Below are positions 42,833-52,848 of a stretch of DNA of 64,000 bases, one piece after another. A program made the translations under genes and the position numbers. Every line of letters begins with the position of its first letter. The first letter of the stretch is position 1. The notes beneath the pieces are model-generated. The model saw only the letters and a program-made list of their open reading frames with translations, was not told the origin of the DNA and ran no database searches. Source of the DNA: ZC4RG25 sp041687075 (GTDB lineage Bacteria > Pseudomonadota > Alphaproteobacteria > Rhizobiales > Hyphomicrobiaceae); the NCBI GenBank assembly GCA_041687075.1, contig JAWLCO010000001.1, positions 17,456 to 81,455 of the forward strand, read 5' to 3'.

Positions 42833-43039
42833 ATGAAGGCTGCCGAGATCAGGGACATGACGCTTGATCAGCTGGATGATCAGCTGGTCAATCTGAAGAA
42901 GGAGCAGTTCAACCTGCGCTTCCAGGCCGCCTCGGGACAGCTCGAGAACGTGGCACGTGTGCGTCAGGTGCGCCGCGATATCGCGCGCATCAAGACGATC
43001 GCGCGCCAGAAGCAGGCCGGTCAGGCCCAGAAGGGTTGA
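42833..43039 (+). CDS. rpmC: 50S ribosomal protein L29
   Basis: 68 residues of helical hairpin: MKAAEIRDMTLDQLDDQLVNLKKEQFNLRFQAASGQLENVARVRQVRRDIARIKTI. It lies next to L23 at the tunnel exit. It is eleven bases before rpsQ. Confidence 0.96.
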   Translation: MKAAEIRDMTLDQLDDQLVNLKKEQFNLRFQAASGQLENVARVRQVRRDIARIKTIARQKQAGQAQKG

Positions 43040-43050
43040 GGAGAAACGAG

Positions 43051-43290
43051 ATGCCGAAGCGCATCCTGCAGGGCGTGGTCGTGTCGGACAAGAACGACAA
43101 GACGGTGGTCGTCAAGGTCGAGCGCCGCTACATCCACCCGCTGTTCAAGAAGACTGTGCGCCGCTCGAAGAAGTACCACGCGCACGACGAGGCGAACGCC
43201 TTCAAGGTCGGTGACGTGGTGCGGATCCAGGAGGGGCGGCCGGTCTCGAAGAACAAGTGCTGGCACGTCATCGGAAGCGCGACTACGTGA
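43051..43290 (+). CDS. rpsQ: 30S ribosomal protein S17
   Basis: 79 residues from ATG at 43051 (MPKRILQGVVVSDKNDKTVVVKVERRYIHPLFKKTVRRSKKYHAHDEAN). OB-fold 16S-binding protein and last gene of the S10 operon proper; 115 bases separate it from rplN. Confidence 0.97.
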   Translation: MPKRILQGVVVSDKNDKTVVVKVERRYIHPLFKKTVRRSKKYHAHDEANAFKVGDVVRIQEGRPVSKNKCWHVIGSATT

Positions 43291-43405
43291 CGGCAGGAGC
43301 TGGAGTTAGCGCGCGGGCGGGGGCCATGGTCAGCAGAACGGTGGCTCAGCCACGCGGGACGGGACGGGGCCCGAGCTTCAGGCCCGAGCCGAAAGGACTG
43401 TTTCG

Positions 43406-43774
43406 ATGATCCAGATGGAATCCAATCTCGACGTGGCCGATAATTCCGGTGCCCGGCGAGTTCAGTGCATCAAGGTGCTCGGCGGCTCCAAACGGAAGTA
43501 CGCGAGCATCGGTGACACCATCGTCGTGACCGTGAAGGAAGCCATTCCGCGCGGCCGCGTGAAGAAGGGGCAGGTCATGAAGGCCGTGATCGTGCGGACC
43601 GCCAAGGGCGTGCGGCGTCCCGACGGGTCGCTGATCCGCTTCGACCGCAATGCCGCGGTGCTGATCAACCAGCAGGGCGAGCCGATCGGTACCCGCATTT
43701 TCGGGCCGGTCACCCGCGAGCTTCGTGCCAAAAATCACATGAAGATCATTTCGCTGGCGCCGGAGGTGCTTTGA
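43406..43774 (+). CDS. rplN: 50S ribosomal protein L14
   Basis: 122 residues. MIQMESNLDVADNSGARRVQCIKVLGGSKRKYASIGDTIVVTVKEAIPRGRVKKGQVMKAVIVRTAKG. First gene of the spc operon. Its stop overlaps the rplX start by one base. Confidence 0.98.
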   Translation: MIQMESNLDVADNSGARRVQCIKVLGGSKRKYASIGDTIVVTVKEAIPRGRVKKGQVMKAVIVRTAKGVRRPDGSLIRFDRNAAVLINQQGEPIGTRIFGPVTRELRAKNHMKIISLAPEVL

Positions 43775-44100
43775 TGCCGTCGCTGAAGATCAAGAAGGGC
43801 GACCGGGTAGTGGTGCTCACCGGTCGCGACAAGGGTAAGCGCGGCGAAGTCATCGCCGTGATGCCGAAGGAGAACCGCGCACTGGTCCGTGGCGTGAACA
43901 TGGTGCGCCGCCATCAGCGCCAGACGGCGAGCCAGGAAGGCGGCATCATCTCCAAGGAAGGGCCGATCCATCTGTCGAACCTCGCGATCGAGGATCCGAC
44001 GGACGGCACGCCGACGCGCGTCGGTTTCAAGTTCCTGGACGATGGCCGGAAGGTGCGCTTTGCAAAGCGTTCGGGCGAACTGATCCCGGAGAGGAAGTAA
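43774..44100 (+). CDS. rplX: 50S ribosomal protein L24
   Basis: 108 residues from ATG at 43774. The KOW motif GDRVVVLTGRDKGKRGEVIAVMPKENRALVRGVNMVRRHQR is followed by GGIISKEGPIHLSNLAI. It is an assembly initiator for the 50S subunit. Confidence 0.97.
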   Translation: MPSLKIKKGDRVVVLTGRDKGKRGEVIAVMPKENRALVRGVNMVRRHQRQTASQEGGIISKEGPIHLSNLAIEDPTDGTPTRVGFKFLDDGRKVRFAKRSGELIPERK

Positions 44101-44103
44101 ACC

Positions 44104-44778
44104 ATGGCCGAGAAGAAGGCGGCAGGGGCCGCCCCCAAGGGCAAGGGCGGCAAGCCCGAGAAGGCCGGCAAGGCTGACCGGCAGGCACAGCAGGCAAAGC
44201 CCGCTGAGCTGCGCTCGTTCGCACGCCCGGAGGGCTACAAGCCCCGGCTGAAAGCCCACTACGAGAAGATCGTGCGTGACGAGCTCACGAAGAAGTTCGA
44301 GTACAAGAACGTGATGCAGGTGCCGCGCATCGACAAGATCGTGCTCAACATGGGCGTGGGCGAGGCAGTGGCCGACCGCAAGAAGGTCGACAACGCGGCC
44401 AGCGACCTGGCGCTGATCTCGGGCCAGAAGCCGATCATGACGCGGGCGCGCAAGTCGATCGCCACCTTCAAGGTGCGCGAGGGCATGACGCTCGGCGCGA
44501 AGGTGACGCTGCGTGGCGACCGCATGTACGAGTTCCTGGACCGTCTGGTGACGATCGCGCTGCCGCGCGTGAAGGACTTCCGCGGTCTGAACCCGAAGAG
44601 CTTCGATGGCCGCGGCAACTACGCGCTCGGCCTCAAGGAGCACATCGTGTTCCCCGAGATCGACTACGACAAGGTCGACGAGGTGTGGGGCATGGACGTG
44701 ATCGTCTGCACGACGGCCAAGACCGACGACGAAGCGCGCGAGCTGCTGCGTGGCTTCAATTTCCCATTCCGTAGCTGA
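44104..44778 (+). CDS. rplE: 50S ribosomal protein L5 with N-terminal extension
   Basis: 224 residues; L5 is usually 178-187. The conserved core starts at about residue 45 (YKPRLKAHYEKIVRDELTKKFEYKNVMQVPRIDKIVLNMGVGEAV) and continues normally to DDEARELLRGFNFPF. The first ~44 residues (MAEKKAAGAAPKGKGGKPEKAGKADRQAQQAKPAE) are Lys/Ala/Gly-rich and probably disordered. The ATG at 44104 follows rplX by three bases. The next in-frame ATG is only inside the core (MQVPRI), so a short start is not available. L5 binds 5S rRNA and the P-site tRNA. Confidence 0.96.
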   Translation: MAEKKAAGAAPKGKGGKPEKAGKADRQAQQAKPAELRSFARPEGYKPRLKAHYEKIVRDELTKKFEYKNVMQVPRIDKIVLNMGVGEAVADRKKVDNAASDLALISGQKPIMTRARKSIATFKVREGMTLGAKVTLRGDRMYEFLDRLVTIALPRVKDFRGLNPKSFDGRGNYALGLKEHIVFPEIDYDKVDEVWGMDVIVCTTAKTDDEARELLRGFNFPFRS

Positions 44779-44819
44779 GGGACCTCGGCAAAACAGCCGA
44801 AAGGCTCTTAGGAGACACC

Positions 44820-45125
44820 ATGGCAAAGACGAGTTCGATCGAGAAGAACAAGCGCCGGCGCAAGCTGACCGTCCAGTATGCGGAGCGGCGCCAGAAGCTG
44901 AAGGCTGCCGCGAAGGACAGGTCGAAGACGCTGACCGAGCGCATGCAGGCGAGCATGAAGCTTGCAGAGTTGCCGCGAAACTCATCGAAGACGCGTATCC
45001 GCAATCGGTGTGAGATCACGGGCCGTCCGCGTGCATTTTACCGCAAGCTCAGGATGTCCCGTAACCAGCTTCGGGAGCTTGCATCCCAGGGGCTGATCCC
45101 CGGCATGGTCAAGGCGAGCTGGTAG
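44820..45125 (+). CDS. rpsN: 30S ribosomal protein S14
   Basis: 101 residues, the long zinc-free form. MAKTSSIEKNKRRRKLTVQYAERRQKLKAAAKDRS; the single Cys in NRCEITGRPRAFYRKLRMSRNQLREL shows that the CxxC zinc knuckle is absent. Confidence 0.97.
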   Translation: MAKTSSIEKNKRRRKLTVQYAERRQKLKAAAKDRSKTLTERMQASMKLAELPRNSSKTRIRNRCEITGRPRAFYRKLRMSRNQLRELASQGLIPGMVKASW

Positions 45126-45135
45126 GAGCGAGAGA

Positions 45136-45528
45136 ATGGTCAACGATCCTCTCGGCGATATGCTGACCCGGATCCGCAATGCGCAGATGCGCAGGCTGCC
45201 GAAGGTCGTCACGCCGGCTTCCAACCTGCGTGCGCGGGTTCTCGACGTGCTGGCCGACGAAGGGTATATCCGCGGCTACGCGCGCGTCGAGCGCGGCGGC
45301 AAGGCGGAGCTCGAAATCGAGCTGAAGTACGCCAACGGCCAGCCCGTGATCCGCAAGATCAGCCGTGTTTCGAAGCCGGGCCGGCGCGTCTACTCGGCGG
45401 TCAAGGAGCTGAAAACCGTGGCTAACGGCCTCGGCGTCGCCATCCTCTCCACGCCGAAGGGCGTCATGTCCGATTGGCGTGCGCGCGAGGAGAACGTCGG
45501 CGGCGAGGTCCTCTGCAACGTATTCTAA
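45136..45528 (+). CDS. rpsH: 30S ribosomal protein S8
   Basis: 130 residues. MVNDPLGDMLTRIRNAQMRRLPKVVTPASNLRARVLDVLADEGYI, and C-terminal ILSTPKGVMSDWRAREENVGGEVLCNVF. In E. coli it represses the spc operon by binding near rplE. Confidence 0.97.
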   Translation: MVNDPLGDMLTRIRNAQMRRLPKVVTPASNLRARVLDVLADEGYIRGYARVERGGKAELEIELKYANGQPVIRKISRVSKPGRRVYSAVKELKTVANGLGVAILSTPKGVMSDWRAREENVGGEVLCNVF

Positions 45529-45551
45529 GCGGCGGGAGCTGAAGGAAAGTC

Positions 45552-46094
45552 ATGTCACGCATCGGCAAGAAGCCGGTCCCGGTGCCCCCGAACGTCACGG
45601 CGACGATCACGGGCCAGACGATCAAGTTCAAGGGCCCCAAGGGCGAGCTCGAGTTCACGTTGCCCGAGAAGGTCCGGGTTGAGCAGGGCGCGGACGGCGT
45701 CGAGGTCATTCCGGTCGACGAGAGCAAGGAAGCGCGGTCCATGTGGGGCATGTCGCGCACGACGCTGGCCAATCTGGTGAAGGGCGTGACGGACGGCTAC
45801 TCGCACACGCTCGAGATCCACGGCGTCGGCTTCCGCGCGCAGCTCAAGGGCAAGGACCAGCTGCAGCTCACGGTCGGGTTCAGCCATGACATCGTGCACC
45901 CGATCCCACCCGGGGTCGACGTGACGGTGGGCGGTGCCAGGCAGGAAATCATCACCGTGTCCGGCATCGACAAGCAGCTTGTCGGCCAGGTGGCGGCGGA
46001 GATTCGCAGCTACAGGCCGCCCGAGCCCTACCAGGGCAAGGGCATCCGCTATCAAGGCGAATACGTCTTCCGCAAGGAAGGCAAGAAGAAGTAA
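45552..46094 (+). CDS. rplF: 50S ribosomal protein L6
   Basis: 180 residues, two related alpha/beta repeats: SRIGKKPVPVPPNVTATITGQTIKFKGPKGEL and LEIHGVGFRAQLKGKDQLQLTVGFSH. It ends in RSYRPPEPYQGKGIRYQGEYVFRKEGKKK. It contacts the sarcin-ricin loop, where EF-Tu and EF-G bind. Confidence 0.97.
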   Translation: MSRIGKKPVPVPPNVTATITGQTIKFKGPKGELEFTLPEKVRVEQGADGVEVIPVDESKEARSMWGMSRTTLANLVKGVTDGYSHTLEIHGVGFRAQLKGKDQLQLTVGFSHDIVHPIPPGVDVTVGGARQEIITVSGIDKQLVGQVAAEIRSYRPPEPYQGKGIRYQGEYVFRKEGKKK

Positions 46095-46105
46095 GGACGG
46101 GATCC

Positions 46106-46465
46106 ATGGGCGCGCTCACACTCATTGAACGGCGCAAGCGGCGCGTGCGCAGCGCGCTGAAACGCCAGGCGAACGGACGGCCGCGGTTGTCGGTCCACCG
46201 CTCGTCCAAGCACATCTATGCGCAGATCATCGACGACTTGAAGGGCCATACGGTGGCCGCGGCTTCGAGTCTCGACAAGGATCTCAAAGGCAAGCTCAAG
46301 ACCGGTGCCGACACCGCGGCTGCCGCCGAGGTCGGAAAGCTGGTCGCCGAGCGGGCGGTAAAGGCCGGTGTTGCGGCCGTCGTGTTCGATCGCGGCGCCT
46401 ACAAGTATCACGGCCGGATCAAGGCGCTCGCTGATGCCGCCCGCGAGGGCGGACTGCAATTCTGA
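46106..46465 (+). CDS. rplR: 50S ribosomal protein L18
   Basis: 119 residues. RRKRRVRSALKRQANGRPRLSVHRSSKHIYAQIIDDLKGHTVAAASS, then FDRGAYKYHGRIKALADAAREGGLQF. It binds 5S rRNA together with L5. Confidence 0.97.
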   Translation: MGALTLIERRKRRVRSALKRQANGRPRLSVHRSSKHIYAQIIDDLKGHTVAAASSLDKDLKGKLKTGADTAAAAEVGKLVAERAVKAGVAAVVFDRGAYKYHGRIKALADAAREGGLQF

Positions 46466-46482
46466 CGAAAGGACGAGGATCC

Positions 46483-47058
46483 GTGGCACGATTTCCGGGA
46501 AGAGACCGCCGCGACCGCGAGGAGCGCGAAAGCGAGTTCTCCGACAAGCTGGTGCACATCAACCGTGTCGCCAAGGTGGTGAAGGGCGGTAAGCGTTTCG
46601 GCTTCGCTGCGCTGGTCGTCGTGGGCGACCACAAGGGCCGCGTCGGCTTCGGACACGGCAAGGCGCGCGAGGTGCCGGAGGCGATCCGCAAGGCCAACGA
46701 GGCGGCGCGGCGCGGATTGATGCGCGTTCCGCTGCGCGAGGGCCGGACGCTCCATCACGACAGTGCAGGCAGGCACGGCTCCGGCCGGGTGGTGCTGCGG
46801 TCCGCACCTCCGGGCACGGGCATCATCGCCGGCGGTGCCATGCGCGCTGTGTTCGAAATGCTGGGCGTGCACGACGTGGTCGCCAAGTCGCTCGGCTCGA
46901 CAAACCCTTACAACGTCGTGCGGGCCACGTTCGACGCGCTGAAGGTGCAGGAGAACCCGCGCGGTGTCGCTGCGCGGCGCGGCAAGAAGTATGGCGAGAT
47001 CGTTGCGCGCCGTCGCGACGGTACGTCGGAAGTCGAAGCCACTCCGACCGAGGCCTGA
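46483..47058 (+). CDS. rpsE: 30S ribosomal protein S5
   Basis: 191 residues from GTG at 46483 (AAGGACGAGG upstream). KLVHINRVAKVVKGGKRFGFAALVVVGDHKGRVGFGHGKAREVPEAIRKA is the double-stranded RNA-binding domain; RSAPPGTGIIAGGAMRAVFEMLGVHDVVAKSLGSTNPYNVVRAT follows. It helps unwind mRNA and supports fidelity. Confidence 0.97.
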   Translation: MARFPGRDRRDREERESEFSDKLVHINRVAKVVKGGKRFGFAALVVVGDHKGRVGFGHGKAREVPEAIRKANEAARRGLMRVPLREGRTLHHDSAGRHGSGRVVLRSAPPGTGIIAGGAMRAVFEMLGVHDVVAKSLGSTNPYNVVRATFDALKVQENPRGVAARRGKKYGEIVARRRDGTSEVEATPTEA

Positions 47059-47115
47059 GATTGACAACGCGGGCCTGCGGCAAGGCTGCAGGGTCGCCGA
47101 ACGGGATGACGTGAT

Positions 47116-47316
47116 ATGGCAGACAATTCCGGCAGGACGATCACGATCGAGCAGATCGGCAGCCCGTGCCGCCGTCCGGAGCGGCAGTTGCAGACGCTCA
47201 TCGGCCTCGGACTCAACAAACGCCACCGCCGCCGTACGCTGGAGGATACTCCTGCCGTGCGCGGAATGATCAACAAGGTCCAGCATCTCGTCCGCATCGT
47301 CGACGAGAAGGCCTGA
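47116..47316 (+). CDS. rpmD: 50S ribosomal protein L30
   Basis: 66 residues. MADNSGRTITIEQIGSPCRRPERQLQTLIGLGLNKRHRRRTLEDTPAVRGMINKVQHLVR. The usual single ferredoxin-like domain. Confidence 0.96.
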   Translation: MADNSGRTITIEQIGSPCRRPERQLQTLIGLGLNKRHRRRTLEDTPAVRGMINKVQHLVRIVDEKA

Positions 47317-47336
47317 CAGGGCTGGGAGCCAGATTC

Positions 47337-47882
47337 ATGCGTCTCAACGAACTGAGGGACAATCCCGGAGCAAACAAGCTCCGCGTTCGCGTCGGCCGCG
47401 GTATCGGCTCGGGCGTCGGCAAGACCGGCGGCCGCGGCGTGAAGGGGCAGAAGTCGCGCGCGGGCGTCAGCATCGGTGGATTTGAAGGCGGCCAGATGCC
47501 GCTTTACCGACGTCTGCCGAAGCGCGGCTTCACCAAGTGGCAGCGCAAGGACTGGAACGAGCTGAGCCTTGGCCGCCTGCAGCAGGCGATCGACGCCGGT
47601 AAGCTCGAGGCTGGCAAACCGGTCGATGTGACGGCGCTCGTCGCGGCGGGCGTGCTGCGCCGGCCGAAGGACGGCCTCCGGCTGCTCGGCACCGGCGAGA
47701 TCAAGTCTAAGGTCGAGATCACCGTCAACCACGCGACCGCTTCCGCACGCGAGGCCGTGGAGAAGGCGGGCGGCAAGGTGAATATCATCGAGGCCAAGGT
47801 GCTGCCGGCCGACGAGGAAAAGCGCAAGAAGACGGCAGCCAAGAAGGCCGCTTCGGGCAAGGGGACCAAGAGCGGCGAATAG
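47337..47882 (+). CDS. rplO: 50S ribosomal protein L15
   Basis: 181 residues from ATG at 47337 (GGGAG upstream). MRLNELRDNPGANKLRVRVGRGIGSGVGKTGGRGVKGQKSRAGVSIGGFEGGQMPLYRRLPKRGF is canonical. A Lys/Ala-rich tail of about 25 residues (EEKRKKTAAKKAASGKGTK) extends beyond the core; E. coli L15 has 144 residues. Confidence 0.97.
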   Translation: MRLNELRDNPGANKLRVRVGRGIGSGVGKTGGRGVKGQKSRAGVSIGGFEGGQMPLYRRLPKRGFTKWQRKDWNELSLGRLQQAIDAGKLEAGKPVDVTALVAAGVLRRPKDGLRLLGTGEIKSKVEITVNHATASAREAVEKAGGKVNIIEAKVLPADEEKRKKTAAKKAASGKGTKSGE

Positions 47883-48060
47883 ACCCGGCCGTAGCGGAGT
47901 TCAACGCCTTTCGGGCGAGGGGCCTCTCGCGTTATCCTGGTGACGTACGACGCGGGCCACTCGCCGAACCGGCGACAGACTGGCTGCTGCGAAGGCGCCT
48001 CACCGGGTTTGCGGACTGACTGCCGCCGGGGCTGCGTCGAACTTCGGGAGAACTGATGAA

Positions 48061-49409
<1,349 letters not shown>

Positions 49410-49413
<4 letters not shown>

Positions 49414-50069
49414 ATCTGATCCTGCTGGGTCCGCCGGGTGCAGGCAAAGGCACGCAGGCGGCAGCCATCGCCGCGTCACGCGGGCTGATCCAGCTCTCGA
49501 CGGGAGATATGCTGCGGGCGGCCGTGAAGGCCGGCACCGAGGTCGGCAAGCAGGCCAAGGCCATCATGGAGCGCGGCGATCTCGTCCCGGACGAGGTGGT
49601 CATCCGGATCATCGACGAGCGCATCGGCGAGCCCGATTGCGAGGCGGGCTTCATTCTCGACGGATTTCCACGGACGCTGCCGCAGGCCGCAGCGCTCGAC
49701 AAGCTGCTGGCGGAGAAGGGCAAACAGCTCGACCTGGTTATCGAGCTCAGGGTGGACGACACTGCCCTCGTCGAGCGCATTTCAGGACGGTTTGCCTGTG
49801 CCAAGTGCGGCACCGGCTACCATGACACGTTCAAGCAGCCGAAGACGCCCGGCGTCTGCGACGTGTGCGGCTCGACCGAATTCGTACGCCGTGCCGATGA
49901 CAATGCCGAGACGGTGAAGAATCGGCTGATGGCCTACTACAAGGAAACCGCGCCGCTGATCGGCTACTACTTTGCCAAGAGCAAGCTGAAGTCGATCGAC
50001 GGCATGGCACCCATCGAGCAGGTGACGCGCGAGATCGAGCGTCTTCTGGCCGATATCGTGGCGGCTTGA
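49410..50069 (+). CDS. adk: Adenylate kinase
   Basis: 219 residues. P-loop LLGPPGAGKGTQA, GFPRTLPQA and the long LID domain. The LID has four cysteines in CAKCGTGYH and GVCDVCGSTE, a zinc-stabilised form found in many bacteria but not E. coli. It converts ATP plus AMP to two ADP. Coupled to secY by overlapping codons. Confidence 0.96.
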
Positions 50070-50274
50070 CGCGGGGTGAGTGCATTGACGCGGGCAGCCC
50101 GACCGGGTAAAACGACCGCGATTACATGCCGCACCTTGGCGAGATCGGACCTGGTGTCTGAGCACCAGATGCCGGTCTTTGCTGTGTTGGGCTGCCAACC
50201 ATCACAAACATGTCGCCCGCCAAGGCGGTGGCGGGCCGATTCGTCATCAGACCGCATGCTCGCAGGAGAAACAC

Positions 50275-50646
50275 GTGGCCCGTATCGCTGGCGTTAACAT
50301 TCCGACGCAAAAGCGCGTCGTCATCGCTCTCCAGTACATTCATGGGATCGGTCCCAAGTTCGCGAAGGACATCTGCGAGAAGGTCGGCATCCCGGCAGAG
50401 CGGCGGGTGAACGAGCTGACCGACGCCGAGGTGCTGCAGATCCGCGAGACGATCGACCGCGACTACATGGTCGAAGGTGACTTGCGGCGCGAGGTGGCGA
50501 TGAACATCAAGCGGCTGATGGACCTCGGTGCTTACCGCGGATTGCGCCATCGCCGCGGGCTGCCCGTCCACGGCCAGCGCACGCACACCAATGCGCGCAC
50601 CCGTAAGGGGCCGGCCAAGCCGATCGCCGGCAAGAAGAAGGCCTGA
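50275..50646 (+). CDS. rpsM: 30S ribosomal protein S13
   Basis: 123 residues from GTG at 50275, with CAGGAGAA upstream. MARIAGVNIPTQKRVVIALQYIHGIGPKFAKDICEKVGIPAERRVNELTDAEVLQIRETI; the C-terminal RGLPVHGQRTHTNARTRKGPAK reaches the P site. The 205-base gap after adk contains no rpmJ (L36), which is normal for this class. Confidence 0.97.
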   Translation: MARIAGVNIPTQKRVVIALQYIHGIGPKFAKDICEKVGIPAERRVNELTDAEVLQIRETIDRDYMVEGDLRREVAMNIKRLMDLGAYRGLRHRRGLPVHGQRTHTNARTRKGPAKPIAGKKKA

Positions 50647-50717
50647 TCAGCCGCACCAGCCGCGCAGGCGCTTGAAAATTCAACTGAACTGACCAGCTTC
50701 CAGGAACCAATCCACCC

Positions 50718-51116
50718 ATGGCTAGAGAGCAGCAGGCCCGCACGAAGGTTCGCCGCAAGGAGCGCAAGAACATCAGCTCCGGCGTGGCGCACGTGAATGC
50801 GAGCTTCAACAATACGATGATCACCATCACCGACGCCCAGGGCAACACGATCGCCTGGTCGTCGGCAGGTACGATGGGTTTCAAGGGCTCGCGCAAGTCG
50901 ACGCCTTACGCGGCCCAGGTCGCCGCCGAGGACGCCGGCAAGAAGGCGATCGAGCACGGCATGAAAATCCTCGAGGTCGAGGTCTGCGGGCCGGGTTCCG
51001 GGCGCGAGTCCGCGCTCCGCGCGCTGCAGAGCATCGGCTTCCAGGTGACGGCCATTCGTGATGTGACGCCCATTCCTCACAACGGGTGCCGGCCGCGCAA
51101 GCGCCGCCGCGTCTGA
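50718..51116 (+). CDS. rpsK: 30S ribosomal protein S11
   Basis: 132 residues. RKERKNISSGVAHVNASFNNTMITITDAQGNTIAWSSAGTMGFKGSRKSTPYAAQVAAEDAGKKA, ending DVTPIPHNGCRPRKRRRV. Platform protein, next to the Shine-Dalgarno helix. Confidence 0.98.
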   Translation: MAREQQARTKVRRKERKNISSGVAHVNASFNNTMITITDAQGNTIAWSSAGTMGFKGSRKSTPYAAQVAAEDAGKKAIEHGMKILEVEVCGPGSGRESALRALQSIGFQVTAIRDVTPIPHNGCRPRKRRRV

Positions 51117-51238
51117 GGCTTGGGTCTCGAACTGCCCTGGCTGGCCGGAGCATGCTTCGGCCGCCGATGCATTTTGCACATCATTACCCCGGCGGCGTTC
51201 TGCGCAGGCGCCGCGACACGCTGATAGTGAGGCCTCCC

Positions 51239-52264
51239 GTGGCAAACATTCTTCAGAAGAACTGGCAAGATCTGATCAAGCCCACCAAGCTGAACGTCCA
51301 GCCGGGGCGCGACAGGGATCGCTTCGCGACGATCGTTGCGGAGCCGTTGGAGCGCGGCTTCGGCATGACGCTCGGCAACGCGCTGCGGCGCGTGCTACTG
51401 TCCTCTCTGCAGGGTGCAGCCGTCCGCACCGTGCAGATCGACGGCGTGCTGCATGAGTTCTCGTCGATCCCGGGCGTCCGCGAGGACGTCACCGACATCA
51501 TTCTGAACATCAAGGAGATCGCGCTCAAGGTGCACTCCGAGGGCATCAAGCGGATGGTGCTCAAGAAGGAGGGCCCCGGCCCGGCTCGTGCGGCCGACAT
51601 CGAGGCCAGCTCCGAGGTCGAGATCCTGAACCCGGAGCACATCATCTGCCACCTCGACGAGGGCGCGACCGTGCGCATGGAGTTCACGGCGGATATGGGC
51701 AAGGGTTATGTCCCCGCCGAGCGCAACCGGCCCGAGGATGCGCCGATCGGCCTTATCCCGGTCGATAGCCTCTACAGCCCGGTGAAGAAGGTCTCCTACA
51801 AGGTCGAGAACACCCGTGAGGGTCAGATCCTCGACTACGACAAGCTGACCATGACGGTGGAGACCGACGGCTCGGTGCGGCCGGAGGATGCCGTGGCGCT
51901 CGCCGCCCGCATTCTGCAGGACCAGCTCGCCGTGTTCATCAACTTCGAGGAGCCGAAGCGGCACGTCGAGGAAGAGCGGCACCCGGATCTCACCTTCAAC
52001 GCGGCGCTGCTCAAGAAGGTCGACGAGCTCGAGCTCTCGGTACGCTCGGCGAACTGCCTCAAGAACGACAACATCGTCTACATCGGCGACCTCATCCAGA
52101 AGACCGAGGCGGAGATGCTGCGCACCCCGAACTTCGGCCGCAAGTCGCTGAACGAGATCAAGGAAGTGCTGGCCTCCATGGGCCTGCACCTCGGCATGGA
52201 AGTTCCCAACTGGCCGCCGGACAACATCGAGGAGCTGGCGAAGCGGTTCGAGGATCAGTATTGA
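51239..52264 (+). CDS. rpoA: RNA polymerase alpha subunit
   Basis: 341 residues from GTG at 51239, with GTGAGG upstream; the frame extends upstream to 51086 but that part is not RpoA. NTD: RDRFATIVAEPLERGFGMTLGNALRRVLLSSLQGAAV. CTD: SVRSANCLKNDNIVYIGDLIQKTEAEMLRTPNFGRKSLNEIKEVLASMGLHLGM, with the 265-type DNA-binding determinant. It ends at the foot of a long inverted repeat. Confidence 0.97.
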   Translation: MANILQKNWQDLIKPTKLNVQPGRDRDRFATIVAEPLERGFGMTLGNALRRVLLSSLQGAAVRTVQIDGVLHEFSSIPGVREDVTDIILNIKEIALKVHSEGIKRMVLKKEGPGPARAADIEASSEVEILNPEHIICHLDEGATVRMEFTADMGKGYVPAERNRPEDAPIGLIPVDSLYSPVKKVSYKVENTREGQILDYDKLTMTVETDGSVRPEDAVALAARILQDQLAVFINFEEPKRHVEEERHPDLTFNAALLKKVDELELSVRSANCLKNDNIVYIGDLIQKTEAEMLRTPNFGRKSLNEIKEVLASMGLHLGMEVPNWPPDNIEELAKRFEDQY

Positions 52265-52333
52265 GCGAATAGCGAAATGGCGAATAGCGAATAGGGTAAC
52301 TTCCATTCGCTATTCGCTACTCACCATTCGCTC
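52263..52333. repeat. Long imperfect inverted repeat of GCGAATA units
   Basis: The left arm (52263-52296) is built from GCGAATA/GCGAAATG units and the right arm (52303-52333) is its imperfect reverse complement, ATTCGCTATTCGCTAC and CATTCGCTC. Around a short GTAACTT loop it would form a stem of about 30 bp. It starts within the rpoA stop codon. Confidence 0.75.
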
Positions 52334-52390
52334 CCAAAGAGGCGAGGCCGCAGAACCTCCCCGTAACAACCACAGAGAAGGAAGACGAAG

Positions 52391-52822
52391 ATGCGACACC
52401 GTAAGCTCGGGCGGAAATTCAGCCGCGATAGTGGACATCGTCAGGCGATGTTCTCGAACATGGCTGCAGCCCTGATCCGTCACGAGCAGATCGTGACGAC
52501 CCTGCCCAAGGCGAAGGACTTGCGGCGCGTGGTGGACAAGTACATCACGCTTGCCAAGCGCGGCGATCTCAACTCACGCCGGCTGGCTGCGTCCCGGCTG
52601 CGCAACGAGGAGATGGTCAAGAAGCTCTTCGAAGTCCTCGGACCCCGCTACAAGGATCGGAACGGCGGCTACACCCGGGTGCTGAAGGCCGGCTTCCGCT
52701 TCGGTGACAGCGCACCGCGCGCGGTGATCGAGCTGGTCGATCGCGATCCTGGCGCCAAGGGCAAGGAGGACAAGGAGCGCGTCGCCCGCGAGCAGCAGCA
52801 GGAGGAAGCGGCGGCGAGCTGA
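52391..52822 (+). CDS. rplQ: 50S ribosomal protein L17
   Basis: 143 residues. MRHRKLGRKFSRDSGHRQAMFSNMAAALIRHEQIVTTLPKAKDLRRVVDKYITLAKRGDLNSRR; the C-terminal tail is charged (GAKGKEDKERVAREQQQEEAAAS). Last gene of the alpha operon. Confidence 0.97.
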   Translation: MRHRKLGRKFSRDSGHRQAMFSNMAAALIRHEQIVTTLPKAKDLRRVVDKYITLAKRGDLNSRRLAASRLRNEEMVKKLFEVLGPRYKDRNGGYTRVLKAGFRFGDSAPRAVIELVDRDPGAKGKEDKERVAREQQQEEAAAS

Positions 52823-52848
52823 TAGCCGCCAAAAGCCGGGGGTGAAGG

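Noticed and set aside
50070..50274. Search for rpmJ (L36) between adk and rpsM
   Set aside because: No short Cys/His zinc-ribbon frame is present; rpmJ is normally elsewhere in this class.
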